Shown here: in pieces, positions 7,699 through 16,697 of the stretch | Numbering within the stretch: position 1 is the stretch's first letter | Layout of the letters: every line of letters begins with the position of its first letter | Assembly: GCA_910579725.1 (NCBI GenBank) | Contig: CAJTUD010000011.1 | Location: 1-51,425, forward strand | From: an uncultured Oscillospiraceae bacterium | GTDB taxonomy: Bacteria; Bacillota; Clostridia; Oscillospirales; Oscillospiraceae | Reading direction: 5' to 3' | Length of the DNA stretch: 51,425 nt | Notes under the pieces: generated by a model | Seen by the model: the letters and a program-made list of their open reading frames with translations, nothing else | Databases searched by the model: none | Told to the model about the DNA's origin: nothing | Translations under genes and position numbers: made by a program

Positions 7699-7967
7699 CC
7701 ATACCACCACCCCTTCCTCTTGAAAAAGTTGTCCTGCATTTTTGCGGTCCGGCGCCGCGAGCCGTCTGCCGGAGGCGTGGTGGGACAGGATACGGCCGCG
7801 CCGCGGATACCGGCAAAAATTGGAGAGAACTTTTTCATAAATCTGCCGCCGCGAATCGCGGCCGGCCACGTTAATTTGCGCGTCTTGTGACAAGATACTC
7901 TCTGCGGCGGTTTCTAAAAAGCGGCGGGTTTGACATGGAAGAAAAAGGCAGTCCCCGGTTTTCGCGG

Positions 7968-8006
7968 AAAAAAGCAGACCCCGCAGGCAAAAGCCTGCGA
8001 GGTCTG
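7968..8006 (-). terminator. Intrinsic terminator of the ftsZ transcript
   Basis: On the minus strand a long stem (CAGACC/GGTCTG outer, GCAGGC/GCCTGC inner, TTTT loop) is followed at once by six T. The remaining 270 bases up to spoIVB show no gene and no promoter I can support. Confidence 0.85.
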
Positions 8007-8060
8007 ACAGTAATTTCCAAAATGAAAACCTTTTCTTTATGTAAAAGGAAATCAAATGGT

Positions 8061-9173
8061 TTACCGGTCAAAAATGCGCAAAATATCCTCAAAGGGGTCC
8101 TTTTCGTCGGCTTTCTTTTCCTCCTCGGTCTGTGGACGGAGCAGAAGCTCGTTGAACTTCTCCTTGGAGGAGCCGGACGCCGCGCCTCCGGCCACGGTGA
8201 CGGCGTTGGCGCCTTTTTTCTCCTCGAAGCCGGTGGCGATAATGGTTACGCGGATTTCGTCCTCCATGTTTTCATCGAAGGCCGCGCCGAAGATGGTGTT
8301 GGCATCGGGATGGACGGCCTCCTGCACCATGGCGGCAGCGGCCTCCACGTCGTCCATGCTGATGTCCATGGAGCCGGTAATGCTCACCAGCACGCCCTTG
8401 GCGCCGTTGATGGAGGTTTCCAGCAGAGGGCTGGCGATGGCTTGACGGGCAGCCTCCTCGGCCTTATCCTTGCCGGCGGCGGAACCCACGCCCATGTGCG
8501 CCAGTCCCGCGCCCTTCATAACGGTGGTCACGTCGGCAAAGTCCAGATTGATAAAGCCGGGCTTGCCGATAAGCTCCGTGATGGACAGCAGTGCCTGACG
8601 CAGCACGTCGTCGGAAATCTGGAAGCCGTTGGCGAAGGTGATTTTCTGATCCGTCACATGCTTGATGCGGTCATTGGGAATGACCACCAGGGAATCCACT
8701 TGGTTTTGAAGGTCCTCAATGCCCTTTTCCGCCTGCTGCATCCTCCGGCGGCCCTCGAACCAGAAGGGCTTTGTCACCACGCCTACAGTGAGAATTCCCA
8801 TCTCCTTGGCGGCCTCAGCCACAATGGGTGCCGCGCCGGTGCCGGTGCCGCCGCCCATGCCGGCGGTGATGAACACCATATCGGTGTCCTCCAGGGCCTT
8901 GGTAATTTGGCTGCGGCTTTCCTCAGCGGACTTGCGGCCAACCTCCGGGTCGGCTCCGGCGCCCTGGCCGTGAGTCAGCTTCTCGCCAATCTGGATCTTA
9001 TACGCTGCCACCGATTCGTTAAGCACCTGCTTGTCCGTGTTGATCGCCACGAAGTCCACACCGGTTACGCCGGAGCTCACCATACGGTTTACCACGTTAT
9101 TGCCGCAGCCGCCTACGCCGATGACCTTGATTTTTACGATGTTGTCGGTTACGGTCGCCAATTCAATTGCCAT
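8061..9173 (-). CDS. ftsZ: Cell division GTPase FtsZ
   Basis: Tubulin-like GTPase that polymerises into the Z ring at midcell. It has 370 residues, near the usual 350-400. The N-terminal GTPase domain shows GVGGCGNNVVNRM (about 19-31), the tubulin signature GGGTGTG at 107-113, and NTDKQ and NLDFADV segments. The C-terminal linker is short (about 320-355, including EEEKKADEKD). The chain ends in a conserved-type tail peptide (PFEDILRIFDR) that would bind membrane tethers. ATG 9173 has AGGAGGAG upstream. FtsA, the usual partner, is not encoded in this cluster. The gene has its own strong promoter and a strong terminator, so it can be expressed apart from the upstream cluster. Confidence 0.99.
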   Translation of the reverse strand: MAIELATVTDNIVKIKVIGVGGCGNNVVNRMVSSGVTGVDFVAINTDKQVLNESVAAYKIQIGEKLTHGQGAGADPEVGRKSAEESRSQITKALEDTDMVFITAGMGGGTGTGAAPIVAEAAKEMGILTVGVVTKPFWFEGRRRMQQAEKGIEDLQNQVDSLVVIPNDRIKHVTDQKITFANGFQISDDVLRQALLSITELIGKPGFINLDFADVTTVMKGAGLAHMGVGSAAGKDKAEEAARQAIASPLLETSINGAKGVLVSITGSMDISMDDVEAAAAMVQEAVHPDANTIFGAAFDENMEDEIRVTIIATGFEEKKGANAVTVAGGAASGSSKEKFNELLLRPQTEEEKKADEKDPFEDILRIFDR

Positions 9174-9260
9174 GTTGGAACTCCTCCTACTACCAGAAGC
9201 GGTATCTTTTGTATGTCAGCTGGGTATGAAACCCCAAGATAAAGTGCGTTTATTTAGTCC

Positions 9261-9289
9261 ATTATAGCCTCTTTCGCCCGGCAGGTCAA
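9261..9289 (-). promoter_or_regulatory. Sigma-A promoter of ftsZ
   Basis: TTGACC (9289-9284), 17-base spacer, TATAAT (9266-9261) on the minus strand, about 88 bases upstream of the ftsZ start. It is a near-consensus match located between ftsQ and ftsZ. Confidence 0.85.
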
Positions 9290-9348
9290 TAGCGAAGCAG
9301 GGACTTTTTTGAAAATTTCAGGCGAAAGGGAAAACCGGAGGAGGCGCT

Positions 9349-10116
9349 CTATTCGGGAAAACGGATCAGATGAACCTCGTAATCGTCGGAGAAAGTCATG
9401 CGCAGAATGCCGGTTTCGTTGGGCTCCAGCTTTTCCACCGCGCTGAGCAGGCAGCTGACCTTGAACGGGAAATCCGCATCGTAGTACATTTCCACCTGGA
9501 AGCGTCCATCATATTGGAGCCTGAGAATTCTGGGGTCGCTGCAATCCACGCTGCCGGTGCGGGTGAGCGCCCCCCGCTCATCCAGGACGGACAGCAGCTC
9601 CAGCAGGCGCGGGGCGGTAATCGGGCTGTCCTCGGGAAGGGCGAGGGGATCGCTGACCGCAGGCTCCAGGGCCTGCACACCGGTGATTTGCGGATAATCT
9701 GCCGCCATGGCGGCATCCACGGCCTCCAGCAGCTTCCCTCCGGCGTTCAGCAGCCAGTGCCCTCCCGCCCCCTGGATGGCGGCGGCGATTCTGGTTTCCG
9801 TCACTTCGATGTTCAGTGTGCTGGGAAACTCCTGCCGGGGGCGCACGTCGGTGATATAGGGCAGCGCGGTGTAGATCCGCTGCGACACGCGGTAGCGGTC
9901 CAGCAGGACCAGATTATCCCCAGTTTCCACCCCGGAAGCGGCAATGATCTCCTCGGCCGTGTACCGGCCGGCTCCTGTTACCACAATGGTTTCCACCTTG
10001 AAGAAAAGGGTGAGCGCCGTCACCATGGCAATGGCGGCGATCAGAAAGGACAGGGGGCGCAGCAGGCGGCCCAGGCCGCCGCGCCGGCGTCTCTTCTTTT
10101 TTCTCTTGTTCGGCAT
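9349..10116 (-). CDS. ftsQ: Cell division protein FtsQ/DivIB
   Basis: Bitopic membrane protein of the divisome that links early and late division proteins. The 255-residue form starting at ATG 10116 (AGGAG 8 bases upstream; an in-frame GTG three codons earlier overlaps this site) has a very basic cytoplasmic head (KRKKKRRRRGG). One membrane helix follows at about 20-40, then a POTRA domain at about 42-110 (VETIVVTGAGRYTAEEI), then a beta-rich FtsQ domain ending DYEVHLIRFPE. It lies between murA and ftsZ, the usual order when ftsA is missing. Length is normal for the family. Confidence 0.93.
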   Translation of the reverse strand: MPNKRKKKRRRRGGLGRLLRPLSFLIAAIAMVTALTLFFKVETIVVTGAGRYTAEEIIAASGVETGDNLVLLDRYRVSQRIYTALPYITDVRPRQEFPSTLNIEVTETRIAAAIQGAGGHWLLNAGGKLLEAVDAAMAADYPQITGVQALEPAVSDPLALPEDSPITAPRLLELLSVLDERGALTRTGSVDCSDPRILRLQYDGRFQVEMYYDADFPFKVSCLLSAVEKLEPNETGILRMTFSDDYEVHLIRFPE

Positions 10117-10161
10117 GGCGGACACTCCTCTCTTTGGTAATGTAGCGGCTGGCGGCAGTAA

Positions 10162-11412
10162 TTATTCCATCTGAATCTCCGCGCCCAGCGTGCGCAGGTC
10201 GCCCACAGGGTCCTCGTATCCCCTCTGTATGTGAAAGATGTCGCCGATCCGGGTTTCTCCCTGGGCGGTCAGACCCGCCACCAGAAGGGCCGCGCCGCCC
10301 CTCAGGTCGGTGCACCGCACTCGGGCTCCGTACAGCGACTGCACCCCTGTGACCACTGCCACCCGGTCAGCGACGCTGATGTCTGCGCCCATCCGGCACA
10401 GTTCGTCCACGTGGCGGTAGCGGTTCTCGAAAATGTTTTCCACGAAGACGGTGGCTCCCTGGGCCCGCAGCAGGGCGGCCATCAAAATGGCCTGAGCGTC
10501 GGTGGGAAAGCCGGGGTAAGGCGCTGTACGGATAGCTCCGATGGAGCGCAGCCGCCCTTCGGACCGAAGGACCACTTGCCCCTCGCCGCCGGAGATCCGG
10601 CAGCCGGCTGCGTGAAGGGCGGCGGTCACAGTGGAGAGGTGGCCATGGCTGACCCGGTGAAGCTCCACCTCGCCTCCCGCCGCAGCCACGGCGGCCAGAT
10701 ACGTAGCGGCTACGATGCGGTCCGGCATAATGGTATGTACCGAGTCGTGGGTGGGCTGCCGTCCCTGCACGCAAATGGTGGAGCTGCCCGCACCCCGGAC
10801 GCGGCAGCCCATGCCACAGAGAAACTCCTGGAGATCTGTGATTTCCGGTTCCCGAGCGGCGTTGACCAGGACGGTTTCACCCTCCGCTCCGCAGGCGGCC
10901 AGCATGGCGTTTTCCGTCGCACCCACGCTGGGCATGCTCAGTACGATTTCCCGGCCTGCCATTTGCTGGGCCGTACATCTCAGGCAGCCGCTCTCCTCCC
11001 GCAGCTGAGCGCCCAGCTGCCTTAGAGCGGACAGATGCAGATCGATGGGCCGCGGGCCCAGCTCGCACCCGCCAGGGTGACTGAGTTCCGCCCAGCCCAT
11101 CCGGGCCAGGATAGCCCCCAGAAACACCACCGAGGAGCGCATCTCTCTCATCAGCCCGTCGGGGATGTCCCATCGGCTTGGACTGGACGCGTCCACCTCC
11201 AGCGCTTCGCCCTTCCACTCCGCCTTGCAGCCCAGGTGGCGGAGGATGCGGATGCTGGCCTCCACGTCGCTGAGATGGGGACAGCCCAGAAGCGTGGTGC
11301 GCCCCGGGTGGAGAATGGCGGCGGCCAGGATGGGAAGGACGCTGTTTTTTGCTCCCTGAACGGCCAGTGCGCCCTCCAGCCGGCCGCCCCCTTGAATGAT
11401 GATATGGCTCAT
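10162..11412 (-). CDS. murA: UDP-N-acetylglucosamine 1-carboxyvinyltransferase MurA
   Basis: Transfers enolpyruvate from phosphoenolpyruvate to UDP-GlcNAc, the first committed step of peptidoglycan synthesis in the cytoplasm. It has 416 residues, the usual size, with the two-lobed EPSP-synthase fold. Visible markers are GAKNSVLPILAAA at about 20-32, the loop HPGGCELGPRPIDLH with the catalytic Cys near residue 116, DIPDGLM, and the C-terminal DLRGGAALLVAGL and HIQRGYE motifs. The Cys, rather than Asp, predicts the normal fosfomycin-sensitive form. The gene lies between murG and ftsQ; MurB, the next enzyme, is not in the cluster. Confidence 0.97.
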   Translation of the reverse strand: MSHIIIQGGGRLEGALAVQGAKNSVLPILAAAILHPGRTTLLGCPHLSDVEASIRILRHLGCKAEWKGEALEVDASSPSRWDIPDGLMREMRSSVVFLGAILARMGWAELSHPGGCELGPRPIDLHLSALRQLGAQLREESGCLRCTAQQMAGREIVLSMPSVGATENAMLAACGAEGETVLVNAAREPEITDLQEFLCGMGCRVRGAGSSTICVQGRQPTHDSVHTIMPDRIVAATYLAAVAAAGGEVELHRVSHGHLSTVTAALHAAGCRISGGEGQVVLRSEGRLRSIGAIRTAPYPGFPTDAQAILMAALLRAQGATVFVENIFENRYRHVDELCRMGADISVADRVAVVTGVQSLYGARVRCTDLRGGAALLVAGLTAQGETRIGDIFHIQRGYEDPVGDLRTLGAEIQME

Positions 11413-11474
11413 AGAATCCCTCCGCCCATGGAATTTGTCAAACTACTCCATGGTATGCGGAAAGAAGGAAACTG

Positions 11475-12620
11475 CTACTTGCTCTCAGGACCCGTCAATG
11501 CCAGAACGGCATCCAGAATTTTACCGGCGGCATCAATAACGCCCAGGGAGGACATGGCGGCGCTCATCGCTTTCCGCCGGGACTCGTCACAAAGAATTTC
11601 GCGGGATGTGTCGTATAGCTTCTGCCCGCTGCTGTCTTTTTCCAGAATCATCACCGCGCCTCCAGCGTCGGAGAGAACCCGGGCGTTGGATTCCTGATGG
11701 TTATGGGTCACGTTGGGTGAAGGAATCATGATGGCAGGTACACCCAGAGCGGTCAGCTCGCTGATGGTGCTGGCCCCGGCCCGGCAGATCACCAGATCAG
11801 CGGCCCGCATGAGTTCCGCCATATTCTGGATGTACTCCCGGACCTCCAATTCCGGGGTCCGGCTCAAATCAACTTTTGCATCCTGGAGATATTCGCCCAT
11901 GCGCTGGCAGCCAATGGCTCCGGCACTGTGGACATGGTGGAAGGGCAGGCCGTTCCGGGCCTCCAGGGCCAGAAACTGGGCCATCTCCCGGTTCATCTCG
12001 GCTGCCCCCAGGCTTCCGAAAAAGGAGACGATCAGGGGCCTGCCGTCATTCATATCCAGCTTTTCCTTGGCCTGGCGCTTGGTGAGCTGGAAGAAATCTC
12101 CTCTCACTGGTGTGCCCGTCACCAACACTTTTTCCGGGTGCTTATAGTTTTTCCGGCACTCCTCGAAACCAACCATGATTAAGCCGGTATGATTTTCCAG
12201 CAGTCGGGTGGTGAGGCCGGGAATGGCGTTGGACTCATGAATGGCGGTGGGGATGCCCAGCTTCGAGGCGGCTCGGATCATGGGATAGCTGGCATAGCCC
12301 CCGGTACCTACCACCAGATCGGCAGAGAACTTCCGTAGCAGGGCCCGGCCCTCCCCGGGAGAGCGGAGGAAATTCCGCAGGGAGACCAGATTGTGCCGAA
12401 GCTCCTTTGGCTGGAGGGAGCGGTGAAAGTTGGAGACCTCCACCGCCCGGAAGGGCCAGCCTGCCGCCTCAATGAGCTGTTTCTCAATGCCCCGGTGCGC
12501 GCCTACGAAAAGGATTTCGCTGCCGGGGATCCGCTCCTTCAGGAGCCCTGCCAGCGCCAGTGCGGGATTGACATGGCCCGCTGTGCCGCCGCAGGTAAAG
12601 ATGACTTTTATAACGCCCAC
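11475..12620 (-). CDS. murG: UDP-GlcNAc:lipid I transferase MurG
   Basis: Peripheral membrane glycosyltransferase (GT28) that adds GlcNAc to lipid I to make lipid II. The N-terminal glycine-rich motif is CGGTAGHVNPALA. The C-terminal donor-binding half has FFGSLGAAEMN, AGASTISELTALGVPAIMIP and NHQESNA. The start is unclear. I give GTG 12620 (381 residues), but its upstream pairing is weak. Homologues begin right at KVIFTCGG, and the codon there is ATA (12611), which has GAGGTG 8 bases upstream. So ATA initiation is possible. It follows ftsW by about 60 bases and precedes murA. Confidence 0.95.
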   Translation of the reverse strand: MGVIKVIFTCGGTAGHVNPALALAGLLKERIPGSEILFVGAHRGIEKQLIEAAGWPFRAVEVSNFHRSLQPKELRHNLVSLRNFLRSPGEGRALLRKFSADLVVGTGGYASYPMIRAASKLGIPTAIHESNAIPGLTTRLLENHTGLIMVGFEECRKNYKHPEKVLVTGTPVRGDFFQLTKRQAKEKLDMNDGRPLIVSFFGSLGAAEMNREMAQFLALEARNGLPFHHVHSAGAIGCQRMGEYLQDAKVDLSRTPELEVREYIQNMAELMRAADLVICRAGASTISELTALGVPAIMIPSPNVTHNHQESNARVLSDAGGAVMILEKDSSGQKLYDTSREILCDESRRKAMSAAMSSLGVIDAAGKILDAVLALTGPESK

Positions 12621-12682
12621 ACCTCGCTTCTGCGCGGCCGGAAGCCGCTGTAAGATAACCGGGAGGCGGCTGTGCACCGCCG

Positions 12683-13990
12683 TTACCGCGCCTTTGGCGC
12701 GGGAATCTGCCGGGAAACCGACAGAATGATGCCCACCTCCACCAGCTGGAGCATCAGCGCTGTGCCTCCGGCGCTGAAAAAGGGGAGGGAGATTCCGGTG
12801 GAGGGCATGAAGTTTGTCACCACCGCGATGTTCAGGAAGGTCTGTAAGGCGATTTGGGTGGTCACACCCACAATCAGCAGGCTGCCGAAACGGTCTCTGG
12901 CGTGAATGGCCAGCCAGAAGCCCCGGATGATCAGCAGTGCGAAAAGCACCATGATCAGCGTTCCGCCCACCAGGCCCAGCTCCTCCAGAACCACGGCGAA
13001 GATGTAGTCATTTTTTGCCTCGGGGAGGTAGTTGAATTTCTGCCGGCTCTTGCCCAGTCCCACCCCCAGCAGGCCGCCGGAGCCGATGGCATACAAGCTC
13101 TGAATAGTCTGCCACGCGTCGTCCCGGCGGAAGGCGAGGTCTCCGCCGAAGGGGTCCCGCCAGACCCGAAGGCGGGTGGGATTGTATTTGATGGCCTGGA
13201 AGAAATTGTCGATCACCTCGGTGAAGAACAGCAGGTACCCGGTTACGCCCACGGTGCCCGCTCCAGCCGCCACCCAGCCCCAGTGGATACCGCCCACTAC
13301 CATCATGGCCGCGCCGATGCCGGCGATGAGAATGGCTCCGGAGAAATGGGGCTCAATAGCTGTGAGGAGCACCATCACCATCAATATGACGATGTGGGGG
13401 AGGAAGCCCTCCTTGAATGTGCTCATCTTTTCCCGCTTTTTGGAGATGGATTCGGCAAAGTAGATGATGATGCCCAGCTTCGCTACCTCCGAGGGCTGGA
13501 AGGTGAAGCTGGTACCGGGGATACCCAGCCAGCGGGCCGCTCCGTTTTCACCCAGAGCCAGCAGGCGGCCGTATTTGTTCGGCCCGGGAATCATGACGAT
13601 CACCAGCAGCGCCAGGGATCCGTAGAGGGCCAGCCGCGCGAAGCCACGGAAGCGCTCGTAGTTGATTTTGGACACCGAGAGCATCATCAGCGTTCCGCCT
13701 GCGGCAAAGATTACCTGCCGCTTGAAGTAGTACAATCCGTCGTTTTTCAGATTCGCACTGGATTGGGCTGAGGGGAAGCTGGCCGACAGCAGCATGATCA
13801 GTCCGATGGCCAGCAGCAGCATGGCCAGCAGCAGAAACGGCAGATCCATGGGTCCCCGGGCGGCCTCCCAGGCTTCCTGGCGCTTGCGGCGCTCCTCCCG
13901 CTCCTTCTGGCGCTTGAGCTGCCTGTATTCATCGCGGGTGAGCGGGATGCCGTTCCTGGTTTTGACCGGACGGGATTTCTTTTGAGCCAT
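12683..13990 (-). CDS. ftsW: SEDS peptidoglycan glycosyltransferase FtsW (or SpoVE)
   Basis: Polytopic lipid II polymerase that works with the class B PBP of the same cluster at the septum. It has 435 residues. A highly charged cytoplasmic head (about 1-47, KRQKEREERRKRQ) precedes about ten membrane helices. SEDS markers include TFQPSEVAKL, the RDPFGGDLAFRRDDAWQTIQSLYAIGSGGLLG loop, KNDYIFAVVLEELGLVGG and MPSTGISLPFFSAGGT. The ftsW and spoVE genes cannot be separated by sequence alone in Clostridia, and only one SEDS gene is present here. murD, usually between mraY and ftsW, is absent. Confidence 0.93.
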   Translation of the reverse strand: MAQKKSRPVKTRNGIPLTRDEYRQLKRQKEREERRKRQEAWEAARGPMDLPFLLLAMLLLAIGLIMLLSASFPSAQSSANLKNDGLYYFKRQVIFAAGGTLMMLSVSKINYERFRGFARLALYGSLALLVIVMIPGPNKYGRLLALGENGAARWLGIPGTSFTFQPSEVAKLGIIIYFAESISKKREKMSTFKEGFLPHIVILMVMVLLTAIEPHFSGAILIAGIGAAMMVVGGIHWGWVAAGAGTVGVTGYLLFFTEVIDNFFQAIKYNPTRLRVWRDPFGGDLAFRRDDAWQTIQSLYAIGSGGLLGVGLGKSRQKFNYLPEAKNDYIFAVVLEELGLVGGTLIMVLFALLIIRGFWLAIHARDRFGSLLIVGVTTQIALQTFLNIAVVTNFMPSTGISLPFFSAGGTALMLQLVEVGIILSVSRQIPAPKAR

Positions 13991-14129
13991 GGATACTGTC
14001 TCCTTTCTTGGAATTGAGCGGCCGCGCCTGCACGCCGCGTCAGGGAACCTTTTTCAAGGAATCTCTGTGCACCGCTGTGGGATTTGCGCCGGACCAGAGA
14101 GATGCCGAAAGCGTCTTTGGATTTTTCTC

Positions 14130-15113
14130 TCAGGAAAAAGAATAGATGCCCATAAGGGCCAAGAGGCAGAAAACGGCGGATACCGCCGTAAAGACGGTAA
14201 CGATTTTTACCTCGCTCCAGCCGCACATTTCAAAATGGTGGTGAATGGGGGCCATTTTGAAGATTCGCTTTCCATGAGTGAGCTTGAAGTAGGAAACCTG
14301 CAAGATATCGGACAGAGTTTCCGCGATGTAGACTACGCCCACCAACGCCAGAATCAGGGGCATGTCGATGGCAAAGGCCATGCCCGCCACCGCGCCGCCC
14401 AGGAACAGGGAACCGGTGTCCCCCATGAAGACCTTGGCGGGGTGGGCGTTGAACAGCAGGAAGGCCAGAAGTCCCCCCAGCAAAGCTCCGGCGAACACCC
14501 CCAGCTGGGTGACGCCCCACCAGGCTGCCGCCGTGACGTAGAACAGCGCCACCGGCACAGTGACGGAGGCTGCCAGACCGTCCAGCCCGTCGGTGATGTT
14601 CACCGCATTTACCGCGCCCACAATAACGAAGGCGCAGAACACCATGTAGACAGGCCAACTCAGGGACAGATCCACGTTGAGGAAGGGTACGTACAGATGG
14701 GGGGTGATGCGTCCCTCCAGACGCATGAGCATCAGAAACAGGATGGCCGCCGCCAGCTGGAGCAGGAACTTCTGCAACGCCGTGAGTCCCAGATTCTGGT
14801 GGCGCTTCACCTTCTCAAAGTCGTCCAGAAAGCCGATAATCCCGAAAACGGAGGAAAAGAGGAACAGGTAGATATGGGTCAGATTGCCTGCCATCATGTC
14901 CGTCCAGCCGGTGGCGAGAATGGTGGCCGCTACGCCGGCGATGAACATCAGTCCCCCCATGGTGGGGGTACCCGCCTTGGAGGCGTGCCACTTGGGCCCC
15001 ACCTCCCGGATTTCCTGGCCCGCCTTCAACCGCCGGAGGGCGGGCAGAAGGACCCACCGGCCCAGCAGGGCCGTGACGGCAAAACTGAGTGCGCAAGCAA
15101 GTATCATCTCCAT
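14130..15113 (-). CDS. mraY: Phospho-N-acetylmuramoyl-pentapeptide transferase MraY
   Basis: Ten-helix integral membrane enzyme that links UDP-MurNAc-pentapeptide to undecaprenyl phosphate, forming lipid I. It has 327 residues, normal for Firmicutes. Family markers are KAGTPTMGGL at about 46-55, the catalytic Asp pair FLDDFEK at about 96-101, VNITDGLDGL near 171-180, FMGDTGSL, and the cytoplasmic PIHHHFE near 288-294. It is 29 bases after murE. The murF gene usually found between them is missing, so D-Ala-D-Ala addition must be encoded elsewhere. Confidence 0.97.
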   Translation of the reverse strand: MEMILACALSFAVTALLGRWVLLPALRRLKAGQEIREVGPKWHASKAGTPTMGGLMFIAGVAATILATGWTDMMAGNLTHIYLFLFSSVFGIIGFLDDFEKVKRHQNLGLTALQKFLLQLAAAILFLMLMRLEGRITPHLYVPFLNVDLSLSWPVYMVFCAFVIVGAVNAVNITDGLDGLAASVTVPVALFYVTAAAWWGVTQLGVFAGALLGGLLAFLLFNAHPAKVFMGDTGSLFLGGAVAGMAFAIDMPLILALVGVVYIAETLSDILQVSYFKLTHGKRIFKMAPIHHHFEMCGWSEVKIVTVFTAVSAVFCLLALMGIYSFS

Positions 15114-15142
15114 AGGAATCTCCCTCTGTCCCGATCCGGCGA

Positions 15143-16594
15143 TCAGAACGTTTTCGTTTGTTCAGCGGCATAGGCCGCCACCACTTCCCGTTCATCCAGG
15201 TGGCGCTTTTCCCGCCCCACGATCTGGTAGGTCTCGTGGCCTTTTCCTGCCAGAATGACGACGTCCTTCGGCCAGGCCAGATCCATGGCGCGGCGGATGG
15301 CCTTCACCCGGTCCGGCTCCACAAGATAGGGGGTGCCGGTTCCCTCCAGCCCCGGCAGAATGTCGGCAATGATGGCCTCGGGGTCCTCGGTGCGGGGGTT
15401 GTCGGAGGTAACGATGACAAAGTCGGCCAGCTGGGCGGCGATCCGGCCCATTTTGGGCCGCTTGCCACGGTCCCTGTCGCCGCCGCAGCCGAAGAGGATC
15501 ACCACCCGGCCCTCCGCGAAGGCCCGGACGGTGTTCAGCACGTTCTCAATGGCGTCCGGCGTGACAGCGTAATCGATGAGAATGGTATAGTCCCCGGGCG
15601 ACGGCACTACCTCCACCCGGCCCTTCACCCCGGCACTTCCGGCCAGGGCTCCGGCGCTTTCCGCCAGGGGAACCCCCAATGCCTTAGCCGCAGCCAGCAC
15701 GCCCAGGGTATTGTACACTGTAAATCCGCCGGGGATGCCCACCCGGACGGGAACCGTCTCCTGGACCCATACTGCGTCAAAGGACACGCCCTCCGCTGAC
15801 AGGCGGATGTTCCGGGCGGACAGATCTCCTTTTCGCTCCCCGAAGGAGAGCAGGGGACAGGGGGCGTCCTTCGTCACCCGCCCGGCCCAGGGGTCGTCGG
15901 CGTTGTAAACGCCGCGCTCCGATTGCCGGAAAAGCAGGGCCTTGGCGTCGCAGTAATCCTCCATGGTTTTGTGGAAGTCCAGATGATCCTGACTCAAATT
16001 GGTGAACAGGCCAACGTCAAAGCGGATGCCCGCCACCCGCTGGAGGCAGAGTGCATGGGAGGAGACTTCCATGACCACGTGGGTGCATCCCGCATCCGCC
16101 ATAGCCCGGAAGAGACCGTGGAGCTCAAAGGATTCCGGTGTGGTGCGCTCGGTGTGGAGCGCCTCATCTCCGATCATGTTCTGGTTGGTGCCGATGAGGC
16201 CCACCTTGGCCTCCAGGCACTTTTCCAGCACGTCTTTAAGCAGGTAGGTGGTGGTGGTTTTTCCATTGGTGCCGGTGACGCCCACCATGGTCATAGAGGC
16301 AGCGGGATCTCCGAACCAGTTCCGGCCCAACTGTGCCAAGGCTTTGCGGCTGTCCGGGACCAGCACAAAGGGAACGTTCCCCTCCGGCTTTTCCTGACAG
16401 AGCACGCACCCAGCGCCTTTTTCCAGAGCCATGGGGATGAACCGGTGGCCGTCGGTTTCATAGCCGGACACGGCCACAAAGAGGTCCCCCGGCTCCACCA
16501 GTCGGGAGTCGTAGCGAACGCCGGAGATGTCCATATCAAGGTCCGCTTCCAGCCGGGAAATATCAATGCCTTGCAGTAATTTACCTAACTTCAT
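15143..16594 (-). CDS. murE: UDP-MurNAc-tripeptide synthetase MurE (meso-DAP type)
   Basis: ATP-dependent ligase adding the third residue to the peptidoglycan stem peptide in the cytoplasm. It has 483 residues. The P-loop GVTGTNGKTTTT is at 105-116, with TTPE and HLDFH in the central domain. The DNPR motif at 398-401 marks a meso-diaminopimelate-adding enzyme, matching Clostridial peptidoglycan. One oddity: the family motif DYAHTPD reads DYAVTPD at 341-347. The DNA is unambiguous (codon GTC), so the usual His is replaced by Val. The rest of the protein is intact, and the gene sits in place between the PBP gene and mraY. Confidence 0.96.
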   Translation of the reverse strand: MKLGKLLQGIDISRLEADLDMDISGVRYDSRLVEPGDLFVAVSGYETDGHRFIPMALEKGAGCVLCQEKPEGNVPFVLVPDSRKALAQLGRNWFGDPAASMTMVGVTGTNGKTTTTYLLKDVLEKCLEAKVGLIGTNQNMIGDEALHTERTTPESFELHGLFRAMADAGCTHVVMEVSSHALCLQRVAGIRFDVGLFTNLSQDHLDFHKTMEDYCDAKALLFRQSERGVYNADDPWAGRVTKDAPCPLLSFGERKGDLSARNIRLSAEGVSFDAVWVQETVPVRVGIPGGFTVYNTLGVLAAAKALGVPLAESAGALAGSAGVKGRVEVVPSPGDYTILIDYAVTPDAIENVLNTVRAFAEGRVVILFGCGGDRDRGKRPKMGRIAAQLADFVIVTSDNPRTEDPEAIIADILPGLEGTGTPYLVEPDRVKAIRRAMDLAWPKDVVILAGKGHETYQIVGREKRHLDEREVVAAYAAEQTKTF

Positions 16595-16697
16595 GGTATG
16601 CCGCCTGCTCTTTCGTCATTCGTTTTGATTGGAAAAAATGCTTTTTGGATTCTCGGAGCATTCACAGCCGCCGCTCTCCGGATATGAGAAGAGATGC

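Noticed and set aside
7699..8055. 119-codon N-terminal extension of the spoIVB frame
   Set aside because: It runs back through the ftsZ terminator and has no ribosome binding site; ATG 7698 starts a typical signal anchor.
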